Source: Paracoccus sulfuroxidans
GTDB lineage: Bacteria; Pseudomonadota; Alphaproteobacteria; Rhodobacterales; Rhodobacteraceae
Reading direction: 5' to 3'
Length of the DNA stretch: 64,000 bases
Assembly: GCF_007830335.1 (NCBI RefSeq)
Contig: NZ_VLKU01000003.1
Location: 62,001 to 126,000 of the forward strand
A model generated the notes under the pieces. It was not told where the DNA came from. It was given only the letters and a program-made list of their open reading frames with translations, and searched no databases. This document shows positions 27,068-35,275 of this stretch, in pieces (within the stretch, counting starts at the first letter, position 1; every line of letters begins with the position of its first letter). The translations under genes were made by a program, and so were the position numbers.

Positions 27068-27702
27068 GCGAAACTGAAACCGAGGCGCTGCGCCAGACCG
27101 CGCAGCGCCTGCTTCCGCCGGGATTTGGCTGCGCGGTGCTGCCGATCTCGGCCATTGCACCACCGCTTCTGCCTGCCGAGCGGGTCGAGATCGCGAGGGC
27201 GGTTCCGAAACGCGCCCATGAGTTCGCATTGGGTCGTGCGGTCCTGCGCCGGGCCATCGCCGAGGCCGGGCATCTGCTTTCACCGGAGACGCCCATCACG
27301 GTTCTGCCCGACCGGCGACCGCGGCTGCCAGCGGGCATCCGTGCCAGCCTGTCCCACAGCAACGGCTTCTGCATTGCGATTGCTGCGCCGGTTGGCGGAG
27401 CTCACCCCGGCGTGGATATTGAGCTGACGGATCAGGCGTGCGCCCCGACGGATCTTCAGCAGATGGTCGCCCCAGCCCGAGGGCGCGGGGCAGAGGTGCC
27501 GCCGCTGCTGATCTTCAGCGCGAAAGAGGCCGCGTTCAAGGCGCAATATCCGCTGACTCAGGAAATGCTGGATTTCAGCGATGCGGCGATGGTGCTCTCG
27601 GGTGACCGCTTTCGCGCGCGCCTGCCGGGCGGGCGCATCCTGTCAGGTCGCTGGGCCGAATGCAGCGGCCACTACCTATCGATCAGCCTATGTGCTGGCT
27701 GA
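27064..27702 (+). CDS. 4'-phosphopantetheinyl transferase (EntD/Sfp superfamily)
   Basis: The 212-residue enzyme transfers phosphopantetheine from CoA to carrier-protein serines, here most likely Ser1757 of the PKS and Ser1453 of the NRPS. Motifs are HPGVDIEL (Mg-binding Asp/Glu) and FSAKEAAFKAQYP (the W/FSxKEAxxK signature), with RAVLRRAI in the N-terminal half. I chose the TTG at 27064, which overlaps the NRPS stop (TTGA) and follows GGGAAG by a few bases. The frame is open upstream, but that stretch is antiphase to NRPS coding. The 3' end overlaps the convergent GT4 gene by 20 bases. Confidence 0.88.
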   Translation: MSETETEALRQTAQRLLPPGFGCAVLPISAIAPPLLPAERVEIARAVPKRAHEFALGRAVLRRAIAEAGHLLSPETPITVLPDRRPRLPAGIRASLSHSNGFCIAIAAPVGGAHPGVDIELTDQACAPTDLQQMVAPARGRGAEVPPLLIFSAKEAAFKAQYPLTQEMLDFSDAAMVLSGDRFRARLPGGRILSGRWAECSGHYLSISLCAG

Positions 27703-28891
27703 AAAGCGCCATCAACTGCCGCGCCGAATCGTCGATGTCATGGCGCGCCATCACCCGCTCACGCGCGCCAAGGCCCATGCGCTGCAGGGTCTCGGCATCG
27801 GTCGCGGCGACCTCCAGCATGGCGGAGGCCAAAGCGGCGCTGTCACCGGCTGGCACGACCCAGCCGTCAACGCCCGGTCGCAGTAGCTCGGGAATTCCGG
27901 CGATATAGGTGGCGATGCAGGGGCGGGTTGAGGCCATCGCCTCCATGATCACGACCGGCAGACCCTCGGCAAAGCTGGGCACAACCAGTGCATGTGCAGA
28001 ATCCATCGCCGCCCGGACGCCGGATTCGTCCTGCCAGCCCAGGAGCGTGACGGCCTTCTGCATGCCTTCGGCGGCGATGCGGGCCTCGATCTGCGGGCGC
28101 AAATCTCCGTCCCCGACCAGACAAAGCCGCAATGCAGGGTTTTGCTTCCACGCCTCGGCAAATGCGCCAATCAACAGGCCAAAGCCCTTTTGTTCAGCAA
28201 AACGACCAACCGCGACCAGATGAGTCTGATCTTTGATTGGCATGGATTTTATTGCAGTCCAATTGGACATATCAATTCCGCAATGGACAACTTTGATTTT
28301 TGTCCAATCGGAAGGATCGGCCCAACGATATAATTGCGACCGTCCAAAACTGCTGATTGCCACGCAAAAACGCGAGGCTGCGATTTTGCCACCCAGATCA
28401 AGACCTCCGGGATCGTCAAATTCCTCCGGACCGTGGACGGTAAAGCTGAAACCCGGCCCTCCGAACAGCTGGGCATAGGCCGCCACCCGGGTCGAATTCG
28501 TGCCAAAATGGGCGTGGATATGGTCCAGCCGCAAGGCGTGGGCGCGGGCGGCGACGCGGGCCCCCTCAGCCAGATAGATCAGCTGCCGCAGAAGGCTGCT
28601 TTCCCCTGCGGAAGCTCGCGTTCTGGCCTGCCTGAGTGCGGAAATGAAGGCCCTGGGGTTGGCAGCGGCTTGTTTCAGCACTGAGCCCAGAAGCTGCGGC
28701 GCTCCGGCCTCAAGAATGCGTTCGGTCGCGGCATGTTCGGCAAGATCGGCAGGGTCGGTCAGCGCCTCGGCCTGGCCGCGCATCGCGAAACGGTGGACGA
28801 AAACCCCGTTCCGTTCCAGGGCGGCAATCTCTCGGCGGATAAAACTGTGCGAGGGGCGCGGGTAAGTGTTGATCAGGTAACCGATTCGCAC
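27683..28891 (-). CDS. Family 4 glycosyltransferase (colanic-acid WcaL-like)
   Basis: The GT-B enzyme of about 402 residues has an N-terminal YLINTYPRPSHSFIRREI, DHIHAHFGTNSTRVA, and the C-terminal nucleotide-sugar site AVGRFAEQKGFGLLIGAF with PSFAEGLPVVIMEAMA (EX7E motif). I prefer the GTG at 28891 because the family motif starts there and AAAGGA lies 10 bases upstream. An ATG at 28942 would add 17 residues. It is convergent with the PPTase gene and part of exopolysaccharide repeat-unit assembly. Confidence 0.9.
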   Translation of the reverse strand: MRIGYLINTYPRPSHSFIRREIAALERNGVFVHRFAMRGQAEALTDPADLAEHAATERILEAGAPQLLGSVLKQAAANPRAFISALRQARTRASAGESSLLRQLIYLAEGARVAARAHALRLDHIHAHFGTNSTRVAAYAQLFGGPGFSFTVHGPEEFDDPGGLDLGGKIAASRFCVAISSFGRSQLYRWADPSDWTKIKVVHCGIDMSNWTAIKSMPIKDQTHLVAVGRFAEQKGFGLLIGAFAEAWKQNPALRLCLVGDGDLRPQIEARIAAEGMQKAVTLLGWQDESGVRAAMDSAHALVVPSFAEGLPVVIMEAMASTRPCIATYIAGIPELLRPGVDGWVVPAGDSAALASAMLEVAATDAETLQRMGLGARERVMARHDIDDSARQLMALFSQHIG

Positions 28892-28980
28892 AGCTGACGA
28901 GTCCTTTAACCGAGGGTCATTTTCGGCATGTGGTATGATCATGCCTGATTAGGCTGTTTTACGCTCAGAACCTGTGCAAT

Positions 28981-29280
28981 ATGAGCAAATATCTCGTGAC
29001 GGGAACAAGTGTCACTAAAGTTCTGTTGGCGATTCGTAAACTATTGGCCAGTATAAAATTTGAAGCAGATCATTGTTGGAGTAAGAAACTGACCGGCATC
29101 CTGACAATCGGCGTCGTGATCGCGCTTATGAGCGCTGTGCTCGGCACGTTGGTGTTCGACCTGTCGTTCTTGAGTGCATTGTTGCTGTATTCCGTAACTG
29201 GCACCGGCGCCACGCTTTTTGTTGCATGGCGCCGGTTCATCTGCATGACGCAGCATGAAGAAATTTTGAAAGATAGCTGA
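28981..29280 (+). CDS. Small two-helix membrane protein of unknown function
   Basis: The 99-residue protein has two hydrophobic stretches (about residues 40-62 and 64-82: LTGILTIGVVIALMSAVLGT and LSALLLYSVTGTGATLFVAW). The N- and C-terminal tails are polar. Base composition is clearly more AT-rich than neighbouring genes. There is no strong Shine-Dalgarno, and the gap to the divergent GT4 gene is short. It has no recognisable family. The position beside exoY suggests a role in the polysaccharide locus, but that is a guess. Confidence 0.6.
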   Translation: MSKYLVTGTSVTKVLLAIRKLLASIKFEADHCWSKKLTGILTIGVVIALMSAVLGTLVFDLSFLSALLLYSVTGTGATLFVAWRRFICMTQHEEILKDS

Positions 29281-29289
29281 CCGACCGGT

Positions 29290-29994
29290 TCAGTAGCCGG
29301 TGCAGCGCAGGACCACCCCGACCGTGCGGGCGATGATCGAAGCGTCACCCGTGAAGCTGAGGTCGCGCGCATATTCGGCGTCGTAGGTGGCACGTGCAGC
29401 GAAGGTGCTGTCGTTGCGGTCCGAGATTTGCCACAGGCCCGTCACGCCGGGGCGCAGATGATAATAGTCTGCACCGGGGTAGAGTTGCGCTTGCTCGACC
29501 ATCATCGGGCGCGGGCCCACGATGCTCATGTCACCCGAGAACACGTTCCAAAGCTGCGGCAGCTCGTCGAGCGAGGTCTTGCGCAGGAAGTGACCGAAGG
29601 AGGTGATCCGGGGATCCTTCTTCAGCTTCTGGGTCGAGTCCCACTCGGCACGCGCGGCCGGATCGGTCGCCAGGTATTCCTCCAGCCGCTTGTCGGCGTC
29701 GTGCACCATCGTGCGCAGCTTCCACAGACGGAAGTTGCGGCCCGAACGGCCGACGCGCATCTGCGAATAGAAGGGCTTTCCGCCCTGGCGCATCACGAAG
29801 AACGCCAGGATCAGAACCACCGGCAGAACGATGGGCAATACCAGAATGACCGCAAGAATATCGAGCGGTCGTTTAGCGAAGCGCGCGTAGATTGAGCGAA
29901 CCCCCGTCGGTTGAGTCGTGGAGGGGTTTCCCCTCGTTTGCAGCACGGCTTCTGCCGAGGCATTATCGACCGAGATGTCTGTAGAGTGCCGCAT
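29290..29994 (-). CDS. ExoY-like undecaprenyl-phosphate sugar phosphotransferase
   Basis: The 234-residue protein has one hydrophobic segment (about residues 46-68: [20 protein letters not shown]) followed by the bacterial sugar transferase domain: [43 protein letters not shown] and [10 protein letters not shown]. It would load the first hexose-1-phosphate onto undecaprenyl phosphate and so start repeat-unit synthesis. The short form without the N-terminal four-helix region is the ExoY type. It is transcribed from an AT-rich promoter region shared with the divergent SGNH-like gene. Confidence 0.93.
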   Translation of the reverse strand: MRHSTDISVDNASAEAVLQTRGNPSTTQPTGVRSIYARFAKRPLDILAVILVLPIVLPVVLILAFFVMRQGGKPFYSQMRVGRSGRNFRLWKLRTMVHDADKRLEEYLATDPAARAEWDSTQKLKKDPRITSFGHFLRKTSLDELPQLWNVFSGDMSIVGPRPMMVEQAQLYPGADYYHLRPGVTGLWQISDRNDSTFAARATYDAEYARDLSFTGDASIIARTVGVVLRCTGY

Positions 29995-30253
29995 ATCATA
30001 AACCCGTAATAATCGGTACGAGATGCAGTATAGCTTGGCATTTATATAAAACTAGATCGAAACGCCCTGCTGACGAAAAGTACAGGTTACAGTAATATCA
30101 GTACCTTGCAACGTTTATCTCGAGTTGTTTTGGCAAGCTAACGTCGCGTAACATCGGGGTCGCATTAGCGCGCAATCACAAGATGTGCACGCAATGATTG
30201 TGTTTTGGATTTGAGCCGCAGTGGTGAACCGAAGGCATTGATTTATCGAATGC
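29995..30253. promoter_or_regulatory. AT-rich divergent promoter region of exoY-like and SGNH-like genes
   Basis: No gene is supported in these 259 bases, which are far more AT-rich than the flanks. Reading the minus strand, TATACT about 40 bases before the exoY start is a plausible -10. An imperfect inverted repeat, CGCAATCA (30171-30178) with TGATTGTG (30195-30202) around a TGTGCAC core, lies about 50 bases before the plus-strand gene and may be an operator. Assigned by eye. Confidence 0.45.
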
Positions 30254-31087
30254 GTGTTCGATATGCTCCAAATGTCTTCAAATACAATTTGGAGTTGTAT
30301 ATTGATCGGAATCGCACAATTTCTGGCTGACGGCGTGTCGGCGTTTTTTATCGGGCATAGTCTGGTCAGCCCGACCTTGCCCGAAATGGTCGACGCCGTG
30401 CTGCCCGGACGTGTCGAATATCAGGTCATCAACGGCGCGCCGCTGCAGGTGCAATGGGAGGATTCGTCGGGGGCCGAGGGCGTGATTGGCCGTACCTGGC
30501 TGCCCGAACATCCGGTTGACGCGCTGGTTCTGACCGAGCGCATTCCGGTGGCCGAAACGGCGGAGTGGCACGACACCAACGGCTATGTGCGCAAATGGAT
30601 CGACTTGGCGGCGCAGGGCAATCCCAAGGTGAAGCCCTATCTTTATGAAACATGGCAGGCTATGCCGCAGGGCGAGGGCGTGTCCATCGAGCCGTGGTTG
30701 CAGCAGATCCGCGACGATCTGCCGGTCTGGCAGGGCATCGCGGATGAGGCGACGCGAACGAACCCCGAGGGCGTGGCGCCGGTGCAGATCATCCCTGCCG
30801 GGCAGGGCATGATCCGTCTGCAGGAGGCGATCGAGGCGGGGCGCGTGCCCGGCGCGACCTCAATCACCGACTTTTTCCGCGACGATATTCACCCGACGGA
30901 CAGCGGATTCTATTTCGTTACCATGGTGCATTACGCGGTGCTGACCGGCGAAAGCCCGGTGGGCCTGTCGCGGGTGCTGATGGGGAAATACGGGCCCTAT
31001 CCCGCAATTCCTCGCGAACAGGCTCCGGTTCTGCAGGAGATTGCCTGGGAAACGGTGCAGAAATTCCAGGCGGGTGAGCGGCCCTAG
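30254..31087 (+). CDS. SGNH-hydrolase-like exported protein of unknown function
   Basis: The protein of up to 277 residues has a hydrophobic N-terminus consistent with a signal peptide ending near GVSA. It then reads FFIGHSLVSPTLPEMVD, a block-I-like motif with GHS in place of the usual GDS. Near the C-terminus DIHPTDSGFYFVTMVHYAV matches the DxxH block V of SGNH/GDSL esterases. A periplasmic acyl-ester hydrolase acting on a decorated polysaccharide is plausible. The start is uncertain: GTG at 30254, or ATG at 30263 or 30272, none with a clear Shine-Dalgarno. The stop abuts the convergent GT2 gene. Confidence 0.68.
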   Translation: MFDMLQMSSNTIWSCILIGIAQFLADGVSAFFIGHSLVSPTLPEMVDAVLPGRVEYQVINGAPLQVQWEDSSGAEGVIGRTWLPEHPVDALVLTERIPVAETAEWHDTNGYVRKWIDLAAQGNPKVKPYLYETWQAMPQGEGVSIEPWLQQIRDDLPVWQGIADEATRTNPEGVAPVQIIPAGQGMIRLQEAIEAGRVPGATSITDFFRDDIHPTDSGFYFVTMVHYAVLTGESPVGLSRVLMGKYGPYPAIPREQAPVLQEIAWETVQKFQAGERP

Positions 31088-31911
31088 CGTCCGCGCGCCC
31101 AGCCCTGCTGGCTGCGGCGCGCCCGGACGGCCAGCGCCACGGCGGTATAGGTGGCAAAGCCCAGAGGATCGCGCGTGGCCAGCCGCAGCAACTGCCCCTT
31201 GCCCGGCCGCACATGGCCCTGATTCGCCAGCAGTTCGGGGTAAAGACGGGCGATCTCGGCCACGCCCAGATCCTGACGCCGCCGCACCCGGACCAGCGTG
31301 CCGAAGCCTTCGACCAGTGGCCACTCATAGGGCTGATTGACCAAAATGCGCTCTGCCTCGGTGAATTGCAGGCGGACGAAGGTGTCATCCGAGATGATCG
31401 CCGGAAACTCACCCCATCGGCGGCGGCCAGCGGCATTCACCGCGAAGACGCCGGCCCCGGTCACGCCCTGCGCCACAAAGGGCAGCTTCTGCCAGAAACG
31501 CGCATAAGCGCGAGACACCGGGCTTTTCGACGCGGCGACCACTAGCCTTGCCCCCGCGTAAAGCGGCTGAGGCGGTTCAAGCACCCGGATCAGGCCAGAG
31601 ATCACCCCCGGCGATGGGCGGACATCGGCGTCGAGATAGATGCGGATGCCGTCCCCGGCCAGCCGGTCGGCGTGGTTCAGCGCGCCGGGCTTGCCGCCCT
31701 GCGGCAGATCCTCGACCCGAAGGGCCCAATGACGGGCCGCGAAATCCGGGGTCAGGGCACGCGCCTTTGCGACCGTGTCGTCCTGACAGCCGTTCGCGAC
31801 CACGATCACCTGCAAGGGCTCTGCGTAGTCCTGCGCCAGCAGGGATCGCAGGCAGTCCTGGATATATTCGCCCTCATCATGGGCCGGGATGATGACGGTC
31901 GGGGTGGTCAT
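31084..31911 (-). CDS. Family 2 glycosyltransferase
   Basis: The 275-residue GT-A enzyme starts MTTPTVIIPAHDEGEYIQDC. It has VIVVANGCQDDT, IYLDADVRPSPG (the DXD-type motif), and an acceptor-side segment containing ISDDTFVRLQF. I chose the ATG at 31911 because it overlaps the upstream gene stop (ATGA at 31908-31911); the frame is open further upstream. It extends the repeat unit together with the adjacent GT2. It overlaps the SGNH-like gene by 4 bases at the 3' end. Confidence 0.9.
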   Translation of the reverse strand: MTTPTVIIPAHDEGEYIQDCLRSLLAQDYAEPLQVIVVANGCQDDTVAKARALTPDFAARHWALRVEDLPQGGKPGALNHADRLAGDGIRIYLDADVRPSPGVISGLIRVLEPPQPLYAGARLVVAASKSPVSRAYARFWQKLPFVAQGVTGAGVFAVNAAGRRRWGEFPAIISDDTFVRLQFTEAERILVNQPYEWPLVEGFGTLVRVRRRQDLGVAEIARLYPELLANQGHVRPGKGQLLRLATRDPLGFATYTAVALAVRARRSQQGWARGR

Positions 31912-32927
31912 TTGTACTCGATCAGCCCCGCGCGCTTGCCCGACATCCGGCGCAGGTGAAACTCCAACACGCCGACCGCTTCGGGCAGTTTGCCGAGCAA
32001 GGTGAAGCTCGCCCGCGCCCAACGGTGCTGCGGCTCAGGGTCGCGCAACGCGATTCGGGCGATCTGCAGCGGAAAGATCGCCAGTGCGGCGAGGCAAAGC
32101 GGCGAGACGATGAGGCCCGCCAGAAGGATGGCCAGCAACAGCCCGCTCCAGAAGATCGACCGGCGGGTTTCGGTTTTCCAGAATTGCTCGGGGCCGCGCC
32201 GGTGACGCCATGAGACCTCGGCGAAGGCGTGGCCTGCGCGGCGCGATCTGCGCCACCACTGCGAAAACCGGGTCATGGCCGCGTCGTGAATGGTCATCGG
32301 CGTATCCAGCCGCGCGATCCCCCAACCGGCGCGGGCGACGCGCAGGCACATCTCTGGCTCTTCCCCGGCGATCAGCGAGGGGTCGAAGCCCGAGACCGCC
32401 TCCAGCGCCATGCGTCGGGCCAGCATATCGCCGCCGACCGCGCGCGCCGGTCCGACCGGCGTGTTCCATTCGGCGTCGCAGATGAGGTTATAGATCGACG
32501 CCTCGGGATGCAGTTCCCGGCGTCGTCCGGCGACGATGCCCAGCGCGGGGTCCGACTGCAGCGCCTGCAGGGCGGTGGTGATCCAGCCCTGCTCGACCTC
32601 GCAATCGCCATCAACGAACTGGACGAAGGCGGTCTCCTCCGCCTCGGCCATGCCTGCATTGCGGGCCCGCGCGGCGGTGAAGGGGATCGACATGTCCAAC
32701 GAGACGACCTTGGCCCCCAGCCGTTCCGCCGCCTCGGCGCTACCGTCGGTTGAGCCCGAATCCACATAGATCACCCGGCGCACCTGCGGCAGCAGTGAGC
32801 GCAGGCAGCGCATCAGCCGCTCGCCCTCGTTCCGGCCGATGGCAATCGCCGTCACCTCGGCGGTCCCGGAGGTGCCAATGTGCTGCAGATTGTTGTGATC
32901 TGGCGTATTTCTGGTTGTCCCCGTCAT
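31908..32927 (-). CDS. Family 2 glycosyltransferase with C-terminal membrane segments
   Basis: The 339-residue protein has VTAIAIGRNEGERLMRCL, RVIYVDSGSTDGSAEAA, FVQFVDGDCEVEQGWI and VGGDMLARRMALEAVSGFD. A hydrophobic C-terminal stretch (ILLAGLIVSPLCLAALAIF) would anchor it to the inner membrane. The ATG at 32927 gives a normal family start; the frame extends upstream without conservation-like features. It is first of a two-gene operon and divergent from the CpsD-like gene. Confidence 0.9.
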   Translation of the reverse strand: MTGTTRNTPDHNNLQHIGTSGTAEVTAIAIGRNEGERLMRCLRSLLPQVRRVIYVDSGSTDGSAEAAERLGAKVVSLDMSIPFTAARARNAGMAEAEETAFVQFVDGDCEVEQGWITTALQALQSDPALGIVAGRRRELHPEASIYNLICDAEWNTPVGPARAVGGDMLARRMALEAVSGFDPSLIAGEEPEMCLRVARAGWGIARLDTPMTIHDAAMTRFSQWWRRSRRAGHAFAEVSWRHRRGPEQFWKTETRRSIFWSGLLLAILLAGLIVSPLCLAALAIFPLQIARIALRDPEPQHRWARASFTLLGKLPEAVGVLEFHLRRMSGKRAGLIEYK

Positions 32928-33022
32928 GGCGCGGAAGCTAGCATGGCGCAAATACGGACGCCATCCGGCATGCTTCGCGGATGGCTGGCGCATGCATCTA
33001 ATTGTTTGGAACGAGAAGGGCC

Positions 33023-33757
33023 GTGAACTTGAAGGCCGCGAGTAAGACCGCCCCGGCGAAGGCTGCCGATACGCCCGAGGACACCCGACCACAGGTCTCT
33101 GCCAGGGATTTGCGCCGCGAGGCAGCCAGCGCCGCTGCCGATGCGCAGCACACCAAGGAAATCGCGAAGCAATTCTCATTGCTCAGAACCCGGATGCTGC
33201 GTGAAATGCGCAACCGGGGCTGGCGTCGTCTGGCGGTGGTGCCGATCACGCGGGGCGCGGGGGGCACCTTTACCAGCGTGAATCTGGCGCTGGCGCTGGC
33301 GCGGCAATCGCAGACGCAGGTGATTCTGATCGATCTGGATCTGGGCAATCCGGGCGTGGCCGACCAGCTGGGCGTGCCGGGGCGCGGCCTGATCGGCGCG
33401 ACGCTGCTGAAGGGCCAGCCGCTTGAGCAGATGGTCAGCCGCCTGACCGAGACCAAGAACCTTGCCGTTCTGGCGCCGGGCGCGCCCGAGCCGGGGGCGG
33501 CCGAACTGCTGCAGGATTACAGTTTCGTCTCGGAGCTTGAGCGCCTGACGAAAAGCCACCCGGCCGAGCTGGCGATTCTGGATTTCGCGCCGCTTCTGGG
33601 TGATGACACGGCGCTGGCGGCCCTGCCGCTGGCCGATGCGATCCTGCTGGTCGCCGATGGCCGCCGCACGACCGCGGCGCATATGCAGGAATGTGAACGT
33701 TTGCTGGCCGGGCTGCCCCCCGTCATGGGCGTCATCCTGAACAAGTCAGAAGATTAA
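33023..33757 (+). CDS. CpsD/CapB-like P-loop protein with degenerate Walker A
   Basis: The protein of about 244 residues is related to bacterial tyrosine kinases/ParA-like ATPases of polysaccharide loci. Walker A' (VILIDLDLGNPG) and Walker B (LAILDFAPLLGDD) are present. The P-loop reads TRGAGGTFTSVNLA, where the expected GKT lysine is Gly. There is no C-terminal tyrosine cluster. It precedes the GumC-like co-polymerase, the usual partner. The start is GTG at 33023 behind AGAAGGG, or TTG at 33002. It is probably a non-kinase regulator of chain length, by inference. Confidence 0.8.
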   Translation: MNLKAASKTAPAKAADTPEDTRPQVSARDLRREAASAAADAQHTKEIAKQFSLLRTRMLREMRNRGWRRLAVVPITRGAGGTFTSVNLALALARQSQTQVILIDLDLGNPGVADQLGVPGRGLIGATLLKGQPLEQMVSRLTETKNLAVLAPGAPEPGAAELLQDYSFVSELERLTKSHPAELAILDFAPLLGDDTALAALPLADAILLVADGRRTTAAHMQECERLLAGLPPVMGVILNKSED

Positions 33758-33769
33758 GGGCCGCGCGCT

Positions 33770-35275
33770 GTGGGACCGATTCAATCGTTAGAAGACCTTA
33801 TTTCCCTGGTGCGGCGGAGGCTGCCGCTGATCCTGACCCTGCTGGTGGTCGGCGGCCTGATCTCGATCTATCTCGCGGTGTCCTCGCCCCGCGTCTATGA
33901 GGCGGCGGCGGTCATCCAGATCGACACGCCCGCGATTGCCGACACCAGCAGCGATGCCTCGCTGCCCGCCTCGCGGCGCGTGCAGCTGATCGAGCAGCGC
34001 CTGATGGTGCGGGAAAACCTGTTGCAGGTGATCGAGCGTCACGGCCTCTTCGCCGATGCCCCGCAGCTGAGCGAAAGCCAGCGGATCGCGGCGCTGCGCA
34101 GCTCGACCCGGATCGAAAGCATCTCGGCCCCCGGCGTGACGGCGGATTCGCGCATGTCGCTGGCGGCTATCGTCATCACCTCGCAGGCGGAAACCTCGGC
34201 CACGGCGGCGGCGCTGGCCAATGATTTTGCCGACAGCGTCGTCAACCGCGACCGCGAGAACCGCGAGGGCCGCATTGTCGAGGCGCAGAACTATCTGACC
34301 TCCGAGGAGACACGCCTGAACGACGCGATTGCGGCGCATGACCGCAAGGTGGTCGAGTTCAGCTCTCAGAACGAGGATTCGCTGCCCGCCTCGCAGGAAT
34401 ATCTGCAGGCCGAGCTGACCCAGATTGCCGAAACCGAAACCACGCTTGAGCGCGATATCATGGCGCTGCAACGCGACCGTCTGGCGCTGGAGGCCACCAG
34501 CACGGGCGAGGATACGCGCCCCGCCGCCTCGCTGGTGCAGCAGATCCGCTCGGCCGAGGTCGAACTGGCGCAGGCCCGTCGCACGCTGGCGCCCGAGCAT
34601 CCCGAGATCGCGCGGCTTGAGGCCAATCTGCAGCTGCTGCAGGCGGGCGGCGCGAACACCGGCGCTGTCGCGGTGCTGCGCCAGACCGAGCTGATCGATT
34701 CGCAGCTGAAGCAGCTTGCCGGTCAGAAGCTGACGCTGGAGACCCGCCGCATCGAGATCGAGCGCGCCCGCGCCCGCGCCCCGCAGGTCGGGCGTGAACT
34801 GGACGGGCTTGCCCGCGAACAGCAGCGCCTGCAGGACCGTTACGCCGAAATCTCGCGCCAGCTGGCGCAGGTCGAGGCCCAGCAGCTGCTGATGAAGAAC
34901 GATCAGGCCGAGCAGTTCGTCCTGCTGGAGCGGGCGATTGCGCCGGAATATCCCGCCTCCTCGAACCGCAAGAAAAGTGCTGCCTTCGGCATGTTCGCCA
35001 GCATCGCGCTGGCACTGGGCGCGGCCTTCATCCTTGAATTCCTGAACCCGGTCCTGCGCCGCAGCAAGCAGTTCGAGAAAGCCGTGGGCACGCGGCCCAT
35101 CGTCTCGCTGCCCTATCGGATGAGCGAGCGTGATTACAGGCGTCGCACCCGGCGTCGCATCTATATGGCGGTACTGCTGGTCTTCGGCTTTTTCGGGGCG
35201 CTGTGGCTGGCTGGAAAGATTCCGGGTCTGCCGTCACCGGGCGTCGTCAGCACACCCACGGACGGTCTGGGCTGA
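33770..35275 (+). CDS. GumC/Wzz-type polysaccharide co-polymerase
   Basis: The 501-residue protein has an N-terminal Wzz segment with the first membrane helix (about residues 19-38: LPLILTLLVVGGLISIYLAV). Long coiled-coil periplasmic helices follow (about 160-390). A second helix pair near the C-terminus (about 405-425 and 462-482) flanks a basic loop. It controls chain length in Wzy-dependent systems together with the CpsD-like protein just upstream. GTG start, with AAGGG 9 bases before. The stop overlaps the flippase start (TGATG). Confidence 0.88.
   Translation: MGPIQSLEDLISLVRRRLPLILTLLVVGGLISIYLAVSSPRVYEAAAVIQIDTPAIADTSSDASLPASRRVQLIEQRLMVRENLLQVIERHGLFADAPQLSESQRIAALRSSTRIESISAPGVTADSRMSLAAIVITSQAETSATAAALANDFADSVVNRDRENREGRIVEAQNYLTSEETRLNDAIAAHDRKVVEFSSQNEDSLPASQEYLQAELTQIAETETTLERDIMALQRDRLALEATSTGEDTRPAASLVQQIRSAEVELAQARRTLAPEHPEIARLEANLQLLQAGGANTGAVAVLRQTELIDSQLKQLAGQKLTLETRRIEIERARARAPQVGRELDGLAREQQRLQDRYAEISRQLAQVEAQQLLMKNDQAEQFVLLERAIAPEYPASSNRKKSAAFGMFASIALALGAAFILEFLNPVLRRSKQFEKAVGTRPIVSLPYRMSERDYRRRTRRRIYMAVLLVFGFFGALWLAGKIPGLPSPGVVSTPTDGLG

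Noticed and set aside
22349..27283. A 1644-codon open frame antisense to the NRPS gene
   Set aside because: It mirrors the NRPS codons, has the Arg/His/Gln-rich composition of a GC-rich shadow frame and shows no motif. The sense strand encodes a fully recognisable NRPS.
33002..33022. TTG start for the CpsD-like gene
   Set aside because: No Shine-Dalgarno precedes it; the GTG at 33023 follows AGAAGGG. Not decisive, and the spacing is short.
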